A stretch of DNA of 39,957 nucleotides from Campylobacterota bacterium. GTDB taxonomy: Bacteria > Campylobacterota > Campylobacteria > Campylobacterales > Sulfurimonadaceae. Below, in pieces: positions 10,775-20,718 of the stretch. Within the stretch, counting starts at the first letter, position 1; each line of letters begins with the position of its first letter. The translations under genes were made by a program, and so were the position numbers. Where the stretch lies: positions 1 to 39,957 of the forward strand of contig VCAX01000005.1 of the NCBI GenBank assembly GCA_013607665.1, in the 5' to 3' direction. The notes beneath the pieces were generated by a model, which was not told the origin of the DNA, did not search any database, and was given only the letters and a program-made list of their open reading frames with translations.

Positions 10775-11418
10775 AAACGCGATTGATAGGCTTGCGGGTG
10801 CTTACATACAGGGCAGACCTCAAGTGCTTTTTTCCCATAGTGAATATGTCCACACACCTCACAGATCCAAACTTCCTCTTCATTGTCACTTAAAAACTCT
10901 TTATGCGCTGTAAGTCTCTCTAAAAGCATTCTGTACATTTTTTCATGCTCTACTTCGATCTTTCCAATATTTTTAAAGAGTGTTGCAGCTTCACGATGTC
11001 CTTCCTCTTTTGCAATGGCTGCGAAATCAGGATACATCGTTGTATTTTCATAACTCTCTCCATTGATAGCATCCTGAAGATTCTCTTCAGTATTTCCAAA
11101 GTTGTTTTCTCTCTCAAATTTCATTCTATTATGTAAAGCAAGTTGCAATTTTGCATGTGTTTTTTCATTATCGGCTGCTCTTTGAAAGTGTGCAGCAATA
11201 TCGCGATAACCCTCTTTTTGCGCTACTTTTGCATAAAATTCATACTTGTTACGTGCCATAGATTCACCGGCTACCGCTTTCATAAGATTGACCAAAGTGA
11301 GATTTTCAGTAATCATCTCCATAGCCTGACCACAACAATGCAGTTCTCCGCCACCGACATTTTGCACTTCAACAATGTTACCACACTTGTTACATCTATA
11401 CGTTTCATACTGTCTCAT
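10759..11418 (-). CDS. desulforubrerythrin (desulforedoxin + ferritin-like diiron + rubredoxin-like domains)
   Basis: N-terminal YRCNKCGNIVEVQNVGGGELHCCGQAM; diiron EX(n)EXXH-type helices (AVAGESMARNKYEFYAK, DNEKTHAKL, GKIEVEHEKMY); C-terminal WICEVCGHIHYGKKALEVCPVCKHP; same architecture as C. jejuni Rrc/DRbr. Confidence 0.9.
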   Translation of the reverse strand: MRQYETYRCNKCGNIVEVQNVGGGELHCCGQAMEMITENLTLVNLMKAVAGESMARNKYEFYAKVAQKEGYRDIAAHFQRAADNEKTHAKLQLALHNRMKFERENNFGNTEENLQDAINGESYENTTMYPDFAAIAKEEGHREAATLFKNIGKIEVEHEKMYRMLLERLTAHKEFLSDNEEEVWICEVCGHIHYGKKALEVCPVCKHPQAYQSRLIEPK

Positions 11419-11547
11419 CTTCCACCCTTTTTGTTTTAATGTAAGTCATTATCGCACAAAGCAACTTAAAAGAAAATTATTATCCTTTATTCTTTTAATT
11501 CTCATAACTCTTCAGATTTATTCAGAACTTTATTATTATATTTTTAG

Positions 11548-11553
11548 TATAAT
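11548..11553 (+). promoter_or_regulatory. -10-like TATAAT upstream of glyA
   Basis: TTTTTAGTATAATCGG, about 34 nt before the ATG at 11587. Confidence 0.5.
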
Positions 11554-11586
11554 CGGCATATTTTTATTTACAAGGATTTTTTCCCT

Positions 11587-12834
11587 ATGAGTTTTTTAAA
11601 AGAGTTTGATGAAGAAGTATTTAATTTATGTGAAAAAGAGTTAGAAAGACAAACTGACCATTTAGAGATGATAGCATCTGAGAACTTTACACTTCCGGCA
11701 GTTATGGAAGCTATGGGCTCGGTATTTACAAATAAATATGCCGAAGGGTATCCTGCAAAACGTTACTACGGTGGATGTGAATATGCCGATGGTGTTGAAC
11801 AGCTTGCAATTGACAGAGCGTGCAAACTCTTTGGCTGTAAATATGCCAATGTCCAACCGCACTCAGGTTCACAAGCCAACGGTGCGGTCTATGCTGCACT
11901 GTTAAAAGCGGGTGATAAACTTTTAGGAATGGACTTAAGTCATGGTGGTCACTTGACACACGGCTCTAAGCCATCTTTTTCAGGGAAGAACTACAGCTCT
12001 TTTACCTATGGTGTTGAGCTTAACGGACGTATTAACTACGACAGAGTAATGGATATCGCTAAGATCGTACAACCAAAGATTATCGTATGTGGTGCTTCTG
12101 CTTATGCACGTGAAATTGATTTTGCAAAATTCCGTGAGATCGCTGATACAGTCGGTGCAATTTTATTTGCCGACATTGCACACATTGCCGGTCTTGTAGC
12201 TGTAGGAGAACACCCTAGCCCATTCCCTTACGCAGACGTAGTCACTACAACGACACACAAAACACTTGCAGGTCCTCGTGGTGGTATGATCATGACAAAT
12301 GATGAAGATATCGCTAAGAAGATCAACTCTGCAATCTTCCCTGCCCTTCAAGGTGGACCACTTGTGCATGTTATCGCGGCAAAAGCAGTAGGTTTCAAAC
12401 ACAATCTCTCCCCTGAATGGAAAGATTATGCAAAACAGGTTAAGAAAAATGCGGCAGTCCTTGCTGATGTACTGATGAAACGCGGATACGATGTCGTCTC
12501 TGGCGGAACTGACAACCACCTTGTACTTGTCAGCTTTGCAGGTAAAGAGATCTCTGGTAAAGATGCTGATGTAGCACTTGGAAATGCCGGTATCACTGTT
12601 AACAAAAACACTGTCCCGGGTGAAACTCGCAGCCCTTTTGTCACTTCCGGTATTCGTGTAGGCTCTCCGGCACTGACTTCACGCGGTATGAAAGAAAAAG
12701 AGTTCGAACTCATCGCAAACAAAATGGCAGATGTACTTGATGATATAAACAACACTGAACTCCAAGCAAAAATCAAAGAAGAGTTAAAAGAGTTAGCACA
12801 AAACTTTGTCATTTACAATCAACCGACTTACTAA
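11587..12834 (+). CDS. glyA: serine hydroxymethyltransferase
   Basis: [62 protein letters not shown]. Confidence 0.98.
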   Translation: MSFLKEFDEEVFNLCEKELERQTDHLEMIASENFTLPAVMEAMGSVFTNKYAEGYPAKRYYGGCEYADGVEQLAIDRACKLFGCKYANVQPHSGSQANGAVYAALLKAGDKLLGMDLSHGGHLTHGSKPSFSGKNYSSFTYGVELNGRINYDRVMDIAKIVQPKIIVCGASAYAREIDFAKFREIADTVGAILFADIAHIAGLVAVGEHPSPFPYADVVTTTTHKTLAGPRGGMIMTNDEDIAKKINSAIFPALQGGPLVHVIAAKAVGFKHNLSPEWKDYAKQVKKNAAVLADVLMKRGYDVVSGGTDNHLVLVSFAGKEISGKDADVALGNAGITVNKNTVPGETRSPFVTSGIRVGSPALTSRGMKEKEFELIANKMADVLDDINNTELQAKIKEELKELAQNFVIYNQPTY

Positions 12835-12850
12835 AAGATAAAGAGACCAT

Positions 12851-13393
12851 ATGACTGCAATGGATTTAAAACTCATCAAAATGGTTAGTGACCACTACTG
12901 GATCAAACGTGATTCTGTAGTGGATAAAATTTCCTTTAAAGGGCGTACCTTTTACAATAAATTTGAAAAGGTAAATGCTCCGCTCACGCAATCAGTTATC
13001 AATCAGCATCTCAAAGGTGAGATAACAGTTGCACACTCGTTAGTCAACAAAATGAACAAAGTAGAGAACATCGTTATAGATTATAATGGCCGTGATCCTG
13101 AGCGTTTTTACCATAAAACACAACTACTGTTGCGTGAGGAAGGTTTTATCAACTTCACAGCATATAAAAATAAGACAGAAGGTCATTTGCATGTCTATAT
13201 TCACAAAGGGCATACAACATTGCAAGAGGCTATTCAGCTTGGTAAGATGCTCAGTATGAAGCTCGCTGCAAAACAGCCAAAACAGTGGAGAATGTTTCCA
13301 AACAACGATATGCCCGATGAGTACAACATTCTTGTACTGCCATATGATGTCTACGCCAAAGAACGTGGTGCTTCTTGGTCAAAACATATGTAA
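12851..13393 (+). CDS. DUF1882 domain-containing protein
   Basis: Position directly after glyA and sequence resemblance to the Campylobacterota DUF1882 family. Confidence 0.75.
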   Translation: MTAMDLKLIKMVSDHYWIKRDSVVDKISFKGRTFYNKFEKVNAPLTQSVINQHLKGEITVAHSLVNKMNKVENIVIDYNGRDPERFYHKTQLLLREEGFINFTAYKNKTEGHLHVYIHKGHTTLQEAIQLGKMLSMKLAAKQPKQWRMFPNNDMPDEYNILVLPYDVYAKERGASWSKHM

Positions 13394-13422
13394 TGCTTGA
13401 TACTTAAATAGTTTTTCGCTAT

Positions 13423-13428
13423 TATAAT
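13423..13428 (+). promoter_or_regulatory. -10-like TATAAT upstream of the SPOR-trpE-aroE unit
   Basis: CGCTATTATAATAACAAG, about 40 nt upstream of the ATG at 13470. Confidence 0.45.
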
Positions 13429-13469
13429 AACAAGAAACTTTATAAAAAAATAAAATTCGAGGTAAGATT

Positions 13470-14114
13470 ATGGATGATAAAAACGAACTGAGTGATATTG
13501 TACTCAATAAAGGAAATGCTTCGGGTTCCAATAAAAAGCTGATATTAGCTGTTGCGACACTAGGTGTTGTTTTAATCATCGTTGTTTTATTGATGAATTC
13601 CATGAATTCAGGTTCGACAAACAATTTACCTCAGGCTGTACTACCGCCGAAGCCACAAAAAGAGATTGCCCAAGAAACACAAAAAGATGAGCCACTTTTT
13701 GAAGAGGTAGAGGTAAGGGAAGATGATGCCTCATCTGACGCTGACCTTGATAAAATCGCACAAAAGCTCAAAGAAGAAAGTGTCCAAAAGGAGAGTACAC
13801 CTGTAAAAGCTGCTCCTGTTGCCAAAAAAAGTGTCAAAAAAATTACAAAAAAAACAGCACCGAAACCGGCAGTAACACAAACAGCAACAACATCTGTAAA
13901 ATACTACATTCAAGTAGGCTCATTTTCAAAATACAAACCAAATAAAAAATTCCTAAGTTCTATTAAAAATCTTGGTTTCAACTACAAGTTTCATAAGGTA
14001 GGCACATTGAACAAAGTTCTCGTCGGTCCTTTTAAAACACGTAAAGAAGCAAACAATGCCAAAAGAGTACTGCGTGCAAAAGTTGAGCCGGGTGCATTTC
14101 TCGTTAAACTATGA
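13470..14114 (+). CDS. SPOR domain-containing membrane protein
   Basis: N-terminal TM anchor, low-complexity K/P/A linker, C-terminal YYIQVGSFSKYKPNKKFLSSIKNLGFNYKFHKVGTLNKVLVGPFKTRKEANNAKRVLRAKVEPGAFLVKL. Confidence 0.88.
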   Translation: MDDKNELSDIVLNKGNASGSNKKLILAVATLGVVLIIVVLLMNSMNSGSTNNLPQAVLPPKPQKEIAQETQKDEPLFEEVEVREDDASSDADLDKIAQKLKEESVQKESTPVKAAPVAKKSVKKITKKTAPKPAVTQTATTSVKYYIQVGSFSKYKPNKKFLSSIKNLGFNYKFHKVGTLNKVLVGPFKTRKEANNAKRVLRAKVEPGAFLVKL

Positions 14115-15523
14115 TACATTCAAAACAATTTACGCTTGATCAACTAGCACCCATTGCCGTATATTCTAAGATACGGGAGATGTTTTCAGATGAGATCTCC
14201 TATCTTTTTGAAAGTGCGGGAGGTAGTGAAGGAAGAAACTACTCTTTTATCTGTATCGGTGCTCGTGAGAGACTGCAGTACATCGATGACACGACCGTCT
14301 ATACCGATGCAGAGGGAAAAAAACATACACAAACGCAAAACCCTTTTAGCTTTTTAAAAGAGTACTACAGAAAAATCGATCCTACAATCTATAAAGAAGC
14401 AACAAAAGAGCTAGGTGTCGGCTATGTAGATGGCTTTATCGGCTATATCGGTTATGATATGGTAAAAGTATTTGAACCTAAGCTCAAAGCATTTATGGAC
14501 AGTTTGGAAGATGAACTCGGCACTCCTGATTTAGATCTGATTCTTCCAAAACTTGTTTTGGTTTATTCTCATAGAAATCATAAGATAACACTCATCTCAA
14601 CCCTGCAAGAGTATGCCAAAATATTTGATGCAATAGAAGCAGACCTTAAAGGTGTCTATACCTATAAACATCGCATTTATAATATTGGTGATGACCAAGG
14701 GAGCTATGCACACTCAAAAGAGAAGTTCTTTGAGATGATCGACAAACCAAAAGAGATGATTAAAAGCGGCGATGTTTTTCAGATTCTTATGACAAACCGC
14801 TTTACACGCCATATAAAAGTAGATCCTTTCTCTTTTTATCGCATTTTAAGAGCCAAAAATCCATCACCATATATGTTTTTAATGGAGTATGAAGATTTTA
14901 GCATTGTAGGTTCCTCACCAGAGGTTATGGTACGCCTTACAGATGGAGAGCTCCTACTTCGTCCAATTGCAGGAACACGGAAACGCGGAAAGACAAAAGA
15001 GCGAGACAAAGAGCTTGAGATTGAGCTTTTAAATGATCCAAAAGAGTTGGCAGAGCATCTAATGCTTATCGACCTTGGTCGTAATGATGTCGGTCGTGTT
15101 GCACAAACCGGAACAGTAAAAGTAGAAGATATGATGCATATCGAGCGTTTTTCACATGTTATGCATATCGTGTCCGATGTTACTGCCAAATTGCGTGAGG
15201 ACAAGGATATGTTTGACATTTTTATGGCAACTTTTACAGCCGGAACAATGACCGGAGCACCTAAGATTAGAGCGATGGAGCTTATTGCTGAATATGAAGG
15301 TCTTAAACGCGGTTTTTACAGTGGCAGTATCGGCTACTTTGGATTTGATGGAAATATGGACTCTGCAATTACAATCCGTACAGCCCTTGTTACAAAAGAA
15401 AAAGTAGTACTACAAGCCGGTGCCGGTGTGGTTGCAGACAGTGTCAAAGAGCTTGAATACCTTGAAGTGAAGAACAAACTTGGTGCTCTTATTCATTCTT
15501 TAGAAGATTTGGATAGAAAATAG
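14111..15523 (+). CDS. trpE: anthranilate synthase component I
   Basis: GDVFQILMTNRFTRHIKVDPFSFYRILRAKNPSPYMFLMEYEDFSIVGSSPEVMVRLTDGELLLRPIAGTRKRGKT; FTAGTMTGAPKIRAMELIAEYE. Confidence 0.93.
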   Translation: MIHSKQFTLDQLAPIAVYSKIREMFSDEISYLFESAGGSEGRNYSFICIGARERLQYIDDTTVYTDAEGKKHTQTQNPFSFLKEYYRKIDPTIYKEATKELGVGYVDGFIGYIGYDMVKVFEPKLKAFMDSLEDELGTPDLDLILPKLVLVYSHRNHKITLISTLQEYAKIFDAIEADLKGVYTYKHRIYNIGDDQGSYAHSKEKFFEMIDKPKEMIKSGDVFQILMTNRFTRHIKVDPFSFYRILRAKNPSPYMFLMEYEDFSIVGSSPEVMVRLTDGELLLRPIAGTRKRGKTKERDKELEIELLNDPKELAEHLMLIDLGRNDVGRVAQTGTVKVEDMMHIERFSHVMHIVSDVTAKLREDKDMFDIFMATFTAGTMTGAPKIRAMELIAEYEGLKRGFYSGSIGYFGFDGNMDSAITIRTALVTKEKVVLQAGAGVVADSVKELEYLEVKNKLGALIHSLEDLDRK

Positions 15524-16314
15524 TGCAGCTTTTCGCAATTTTTGGTGACCCTGTTGCACACTCACGCAGCCCTCTTATGCATAATGCAGTTTTTAAGCAC
15601 TCCGATTATAAAGCATGTTATACACGCATACATCTCAAAGATGGCACAAAACTGCGTGAGACATTTTTTAATCTTCAACTCTCTGGCGCCAATATCACAG
15701 TTCCACATAAAGAGGCAGCTTTTGCTGCCTGTGATGAGATTCGAGGCTTTGCAAACAAGGTTGGTGTTGTCAATACCATTGCAGAAGAAGACGGCAAACT
15801 TATCGGTTATAATACCGATGCAGACGGTTTTATCTTTGCCATAGAAGAGTTTAAAGATATAAAAAAAGTACTCATCCTTGGTGCAGGTGGTACTGCAAAA
15901 GCACTTGCAGTAAGATTCTTGGAAGAGAACATGGATGTTACAGTACTCAATCGCAGTCAAGGACGACTTAAATTCTTTGATGAACTAGGTTGCAAGAGTG
16001 CTTCATGGAGTGATTTTGAACTCTCAAGCTATGACCTCGTTGTCAATACAACAAGTGCCGGTCTTAAAGATGATGCCCTGCCTGCTCCAAAAGAGCTCAT
16101 TGAGGCTATTTTAGATGCCACTCGCTATGCTGCTGATGCCATTTATGGAAAAGTGACACCTTTTTTAGCATTGGCAGAACAAAAAGGCATTTTATATAAA
16201 GATGGTGCAGATATGCTTCTTGGACAAGGTGTTTTAGCTAATGAGCTCTTTACCCGTAAGCAGATCGCCAAGCAAGAGATTGCAAAATATATGCGCCATA
16301 GCTTTTTACTTTAA
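15523..16314 (+). CDS. aroE: shikimate dehydrogenase
   Basis: GTG start overlapping the trpE stop; FAIFGDPVAHSRSPLMHNAVF, GANITVPHKEAAF, GYNTDADGF, ILGAGGTAKAL. Confidence 0.96.
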   Translation: MQLFAIFGDPVAHSRSPLMHNAVFKHSDYKACYTRIHLKDGTKLRETFFNLQLSGANITVPHKEAAFAACDEIRGFANKVGVVNTIAEEDGKLIGYNTDADGFIFAIEEFKDIKKVLILGAGGTAKALAVRFLEENMDVTVLNRSQGRLKFFDELGCKSASWSDFELSSYDLVVNTTSAGLKDDALPAPKELIEAILDATRYAADAIYGKVTPFLALAEQKGILYKDGADMLLGQGVLANELFTRKQIAKQEIAKYMRHSFLL

Positions 16315-16324
16315 TATCTCTTCT

Positions 16325-17245
16325 TTAGCGTGAGAAACTAAAACCAATAGAAAATTTTGTCACTTCTCTATCATGATCCACAAGAGACTCCACATATCCG
16401 CTAAATAACTTCACATAAAAATAGGGTGTCGCGTGGTGGGAGAGGATAGGAATATGTCGCTTCCACTGCCCCTTTTAAACTACTAATATTACCACGTACC
16501 ATCAAAGTAAACATATGCTCATTGTAAAAGTAAGTGAATTTTGCCTGTGTGTATCCAAGATACTTCATTATATCCGGATTATCCTCAAGGTTTGCACTTC
16601 CGGGAAAAGGAACCAATAGTGTTAAATCAGTCAAAAGTGTATCATGCTGCAAACGCAGAGTACCATAAAAGTAATTGATGCTTTTTGAGAGGTTATAGCC
16701 ATCAAAATCAGGAATCTCTTTTGTATTTGGCTGTCCATTGGATTGATGCGCAATTGCGAACTTGAAAGAACGTATATTTAGTCCTGATGTTTTATCGCTT
16801 ATAGGAAAAAGCACAAAACCTTCCGGATTATAAATACTTTCTCTAAAAGGAGAAGAGTTAATATATATCTGCCAAAAAGCACGTTGTGTATAAGAGACAT
16901 AATATTTTTCTTTAAGACCAAAAAGATCGTATGCTACTTTCAGTTTCAAACTCACTTGTAATTCTGCTTCTTTACTATCATAAGAAACTGTAGGTTTATG
17001 CGAAACATATTTACTATCTGCAATTCCTAATGGCAAGATATAATTGGGACGATATGGTTTGAGTCCAAAGTCACTATTGAGCCAACTTTGCATATACTCT
17101 TTTGATCTGTCATTTTCAATATTTTCAATCTTAACCTGACTTTTTTTGCCGCATCTATTTGTTTTTCAGGCGTTTGGCATACTTCTGTTGCATCAGCAAA
17201 CAAACTTAAGGAAAACGCTAACCATACAATACTATAAAACTTCAT
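16325..17245 (-). pseudogene. pldA: outer-membrane phospholipase A, disrupted by two compensating frameshifts
   Basis: Catalytic-type AIAHQSNGQPN and SINYFYG motifs in ORF 16401-17093; N-terminus with signal peptide in another frame (17027-17245), joined if one A is added to the A7 run (+ strand T7 17141-17147): AAKKSQVKIENIENDRSKEYMQSWLNSDFG; C-terminus restored if one base is removed near 16438-16440: ATPYFYVKLFSGYVESLVDHDREVTKFSIGFSFSR*. Confidence 0.75.
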
Positions 17246-17815
17246 CTATACCCTTACTCTATCTTCCAATGCCCTCGTCAATGAAAGCAGGTCAATATTT
17301 TCCAAGCTTACACCCGTAGGCACGCCTTGTGCAATTTTTGAAAAATGCACCTTATAACTACTCAATTTATCTTCGATATACAAAATAACAGCATCATTTA
17401 CAATAGAAGGCGTAAGTGCAAAAAGAATCTCCTCTACGCCATTTTTGACAATATTTTCCAAATGAGAGACAGAGAGTTCTTCTAAGGACTCCAAAACAAA
17501 ATACCTTCCGTCAAAAAGGCCATTCTCTTCTAAAAGCAGTATATCTTTTGCATTTTCAACGATACACAAAAGCGATGCGTCTCGTGTCTCATCACAGCAG
17601 ATATGACAAAGCTCATCTTCACTCATTCCACCACAAACACGACATTTTTTCAAACTCCCTATGGCATCTTCGATTGCATGAGAGATCTTCAGTCCGGCAT
17701 AGGTGTCATTCATAATCATAAAATAGGCCAAACGCGTTGCAGATTTTTTCCCAATGGTCGGAAGTTCCTGCAGTGCTTCGACAAGTCTGTTAAATTTTTC
17801 TAATGAATTATTCAT
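17246..17815 (-). CDS. recR: recombination protein RecR
   Basis: LVEALQELPTIGKKSATRLAYFMI; CRVCGGMSEDELCHICC zinc finger; TOPRIM-like LCIVENAKDILLLEE. Confidence 0.93.
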   Translation of the reverse strand: MNNSLEKFNRLVEALQELPTIGKKSATRLAYFMIMNDTYAGLKISHAIEDAIGSLKKCRVCGGMSEDELCHICCDETRDASLLCIVENAKDILLLEENGLFDGRYFVLESLEELSVSHLENIVKNGVEEILFALTPSIVNDAVILYIEDKLSSYKVHFSKIAQGVPTGVSLENIDLLSLTRALEDRVRV

Positions 17816-18914
17816 TGCTGCTCAGTTCTGTTTTTCTTGGTAATAATAGCCATAACTCTAAAGGCGCTTTAAGATGCCCTGCAAACTCTTGCGCATTTTT
17901 TCCATTGCCAACAAAGAGGTCTGCTCGCACTGGACCTTTTATGGCGCCTCCAGTATCTTGCGCAAAAACGATTTTGTTGATTTTTGTGTTATTTAAATCT
18001 GCGTGCAAGTATAACATATTTCCAAGTGGAATGTAGCGCTTATCGACTGCAACAGAACGCATCGGTGTCAACTCTACACCCAATGCCCCTGTCGCACCCT
18101 GTTTTCTTTTTGAAAAAAAGACCATAGAATCATTATAATTGAGTACTTCATCAACTCTTTTTGGATGTACTAACAACCATTTTTGAATGCTCTGCAAAGA
18201 AACTTCCTCTTTACTCAGCTCATTTTTAGAGATAAGGTATTTTCCAATAGAACGATATTTGTGTCCATTTTGATTTGCATAACCTAAATAGATAGAACTG
18301 TTGTCATCAAGTTTTGCTATTCCTGAACCCTGCACTTCAAGAAAAAACTTTTCAACAGGTGAATCACAATAACAAAGTACAGTTGCATTCATATCCTGCA
18401 GAGAAGCCTCTTTTCTTGTATGATAAGGAACAACTCTATTGCCTTGCAATCTCCCTCGTAAACGATAATGTTTCAATTCAGGATATATTGCAGCAAGATC
18501 AACGACCACCAAATCCTCTGGTGTTGCGTAAACAGGATATTTATAACGCTCAGACTTTTTATATGATGCATGAATCTCCGCTTCATAATAGCCTGTCAAA
18601 AGCCCTCTGTTATCTGCTTTTGTATTCTCTATACGATAAGGAATGAAATTTTCTTCTATAAAAGCTTTTGCATTCCTTGCATTTTCTGCCTGCATGCAGA
18701 GTTCACCATAAAGAGCTTTCCCCCTTTTTGTTTGACAATTTTTCAAAAAAATCCCAAGAACAGCTGCAAAATCTTCCTGCTCAAAATCTGGCAACGCTTC
18801 AAATGAACTCTGCTGCAATTTTGTATGCGAAGCATTTGGCAAAGTAACTGTTACTTCTCTCGAGCACGAGAGAAAAAAGAGCAGTATAAAAAAGGAAATT
18901 AGTATAGTTTTCAT
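17808..18914 (-). CDS. mltA: membrane-bound lytic murein transglycosylase A (MltA, 3D domain)
   Basis: Lipobox-like LFFLSCS; LLTGYYEAEIHASYK; VEVQGSG-like FLEVQGSGIAKL; AQDTGGAIKGPVRADLFVGNG 3D domain. Confidence 0.9.
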   Translation of the reverse strand: MKTILISFFILLFFLSCSREVTVTLPNASHTKLQQSSFEALPDFEQEDFAAVLGIFLKNCQTKRGKALYGELCMQAENARNAKAFIEENFIPYRIENTKADNRGLLTGYYEAEIHASYKKSERYKYPVYATPEDLVVVDLAAIYPELKHYRLRGRLQGNRVVPYHTRKEASLQDMNATVLCYCDSPVEKFFLEVQGSGIAKLDDNSSIYLGYANQNGHKYRSIGKYLISKNELSKEEVSLQSIQKWLLVHPKRVDEVLNYNDSMVFFSKRKQGATGALGVELTPMRSVAVDKRYIPLGNMLYLHADLNNTKINKIVFAQDTGGAIKGPVRADLFVGNGKNAQEFAGHLKAPLELWLLLPRKTELSSNE

Positions 18915-18954
18915 AAGCGGGATTATATCACTTTATTTTAAATTACAAAATGGG

Positions 18955-18960
18955 TATAAT
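18955..18960 (+). promoter_or_regulatory. -10-like TATAAT upstream of dnaJ
   Basis: TGGGTATAATTTC about 36 nt before the ATG at 18996. Confidence 0.5.
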
Positions 18961-18995
18961 TTCACAAAAATTTTAAACAAATATAGGATTATAAA

Positions 18996-20126
18996 ATGGA
19001 AGAGTTAAGCTATTATGAGATTTTAGAAGTATCACAAGACGCAGATAAGGCGACAATCAAAAAAGCTTATAGAAAAATGGCAAAGAAGTATCACCCAGAT
19101 AAAAATGCCGGAGACAAAGAGGCAGAACATATGTTCAAACTTGTCAATGAAGCCTACCAGTGCCTCAGTGATGACCAGCAAAGAAGTATTTATGACAGAT
19201 ATGGCAAAGAGGGACTCCAAGGCATGGGTGGTGGCGGAGGCTATAGCTCATCTGCAGGTTTTGATGACTTGGGTGCGATCTTTGAAGAGATGTTCAGTGG
19301 TTTTGGCGGCGGTAGCAGCCGAAGACGACAAAATCCGGCAGATATGGATAAATATCCACTTGATATGAACGTCGATATGTACATTAGCTTCCAAGAGGCG
19401 ATATTTGGCTGCGAAAAAGAGATTGAGTACAGCTATAAAAAAGCCTGTGAGCCTTGTAAAGGAACGGGAGCTAAAGATGGTAAGCTAGAGACCTGTGCTC
19501 AATGTAAAGGGCAAGGTCAAGTTTACATGAAACAGGGATTTATGACCTTTTCTCAAACTTGTCCTCGCTGTCATGGAACTGGCTCGTCTGCAGCTGAGAA
19601 ATGTCCAAGCTGTAAAGGCTTAGGCTACGAAGAGGTCAAAGAGAAAATTACTATTTCAGTTCCTAAAGGCATTGACAGTGGAAACCGTCTCAGAGTTTCA
19701 GGAAAAGGAAATATCGGTAAAAATGGACGCAGAGGAGATCTCTACATCACTTTTGAAGTAAAACCGGACAAGCATTTTATAAGAAATGACAATGATGTCT
19801 ATATTGAGATTCCTGTCTTTTTCACGCAGGCTGTCAAAGGTGATACTTTAACGATTCCATCGCTTACCGGTGAGCTTGAATTAAAGCTCCAAATAGGAAC
19901 AAAAGACAAACAACGCTATACTTTTAGAGGCGAAGGGATTGAAGATGTTCACGGGCATGGAAAAGGTGATCTTATTGCGATTGTCAACATCCAGTATCCT
20001 AAAAAACTTAGTGATGAGCAGTTGGAACTTCTTAATAAACTGCAAGATTCTTTTGGTATAGAGTCCAAATCACATGAAGGTGTGCTTGACTCCGTTATAG
20101 ATAAAATGAAAAGTTGGTTTAAATAG
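18996..20126 (+). CDS. dnaJ: chaperone DnaJ
   Basis: J domain with HPD, Gly-rich region, four CxxCxGxG-type zinc repeats ([32 protein letters not shown]). Confidence 0.98.
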   Translation: MEELSYYEILEVSQDADKATIKKAYRKMAKKYHPDKNAGDKEAEHMFKLVNEAYQCLSDDQQRSIYDRYGKEGLQGMGGGGGYSSSAGFDDLGAIFEEMFSGFGGGSSRRRQNPADMDKYPLDMNVDMYISFQEAIFGCEKEIEYSYKKACEPCKGTGAKDGKLETCAQCKGQGQVYMKQGFMTFSQTCPRCHGTGSSAAEKCPSCKGLGYEEVKEKITISVPKGIDSGNRLRVSGKGNIGKNGRRGDLYITFEVKPDKHFIRNDNDVYIEIPVFFTQAVKGDTLTIPSLTGELELKLQIGTKDKQRYTFRGEGIEDVHGHGKGDLIAIVNIQYPKKLSDEQLELLNKLQDSFGIESKSHEGVLDSVIDKMKSWFK

Positions 20127-20127
20127 T

Positions 20128-20718
20128 ATGAACAAACAACACCTTAAAGATCAGCTGGCATCACTTGCACTCTCGATGTTTAGAAAAGATTTTTTTGGTA
20201 TCTATCACGGATCACTCTCAGCGAAAACGGAATCAAGCCGTTTTCTCATCAACACAAAAGCGGCTGTTTTTGATGCACTTGATAATAACTCACTCATTGA
20301 GCTTTATTTTAAAAAAGATTACCGTTGGAAACAGGCCAGTATAGACGCAAGTATTCATCATAGCATCTATTCACAGATATCTGAGGCAAAGTTCATAGCT
20401 TTTACAATGCCGCAGTTCACAACAGCCTACTCACTTGACCATAATATCATCACACCAAAAGATTATTTTGGATATGAAGAGATTGGCAGCGTCGAGATCT
20501 TTGATCCAAAACAGTTTGATGATTGGTATGAACGAGCCAACAGTGAGATCGCTTACTATTTTCAAACGAATAAAACAAATCTTATGATAATTCGTGGTTA
20601 TGGAGTCTATGCATATAGCAGGGATATGCACGAAATGGCAAAACAGTTGGCAATTTTAGAAAAAAGCTGCCGACTGCTTATGCTTGAAAAAAGCTCTTCT
20701 TCTTTACTTTACGATTAA
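20128..20718 (+). CDS. class II aldolase/adducin-like protein lacking canonical metal ligands
   Basis: FGIYHGSLSAK ... HHSIYSQISEAKFIAFTMPQFTTAYS ... IIRGYGVYAYSRDMHEMAKQLAILEKSCRLL follows the class II aldolase/adducin fold pattern. Confidence 0.75.
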   Translation: MNKQHLKDQLASLALSMFRKDFFGIYHGSLSAKTESSRFLINTKAAVFDALDNNSLIELYFKKDYRWKQASIDASIHHSIYSQISEAKFIAFTMPQFTTAYSLDHNIITPKDYFGYEEIGSVEIFDPKQFDDWYERANSEIAYYFQTNKTNLMIIRGYGVYAYSRDMHEMAKQLAILEKSCRLLMLEKSSSSLLYD

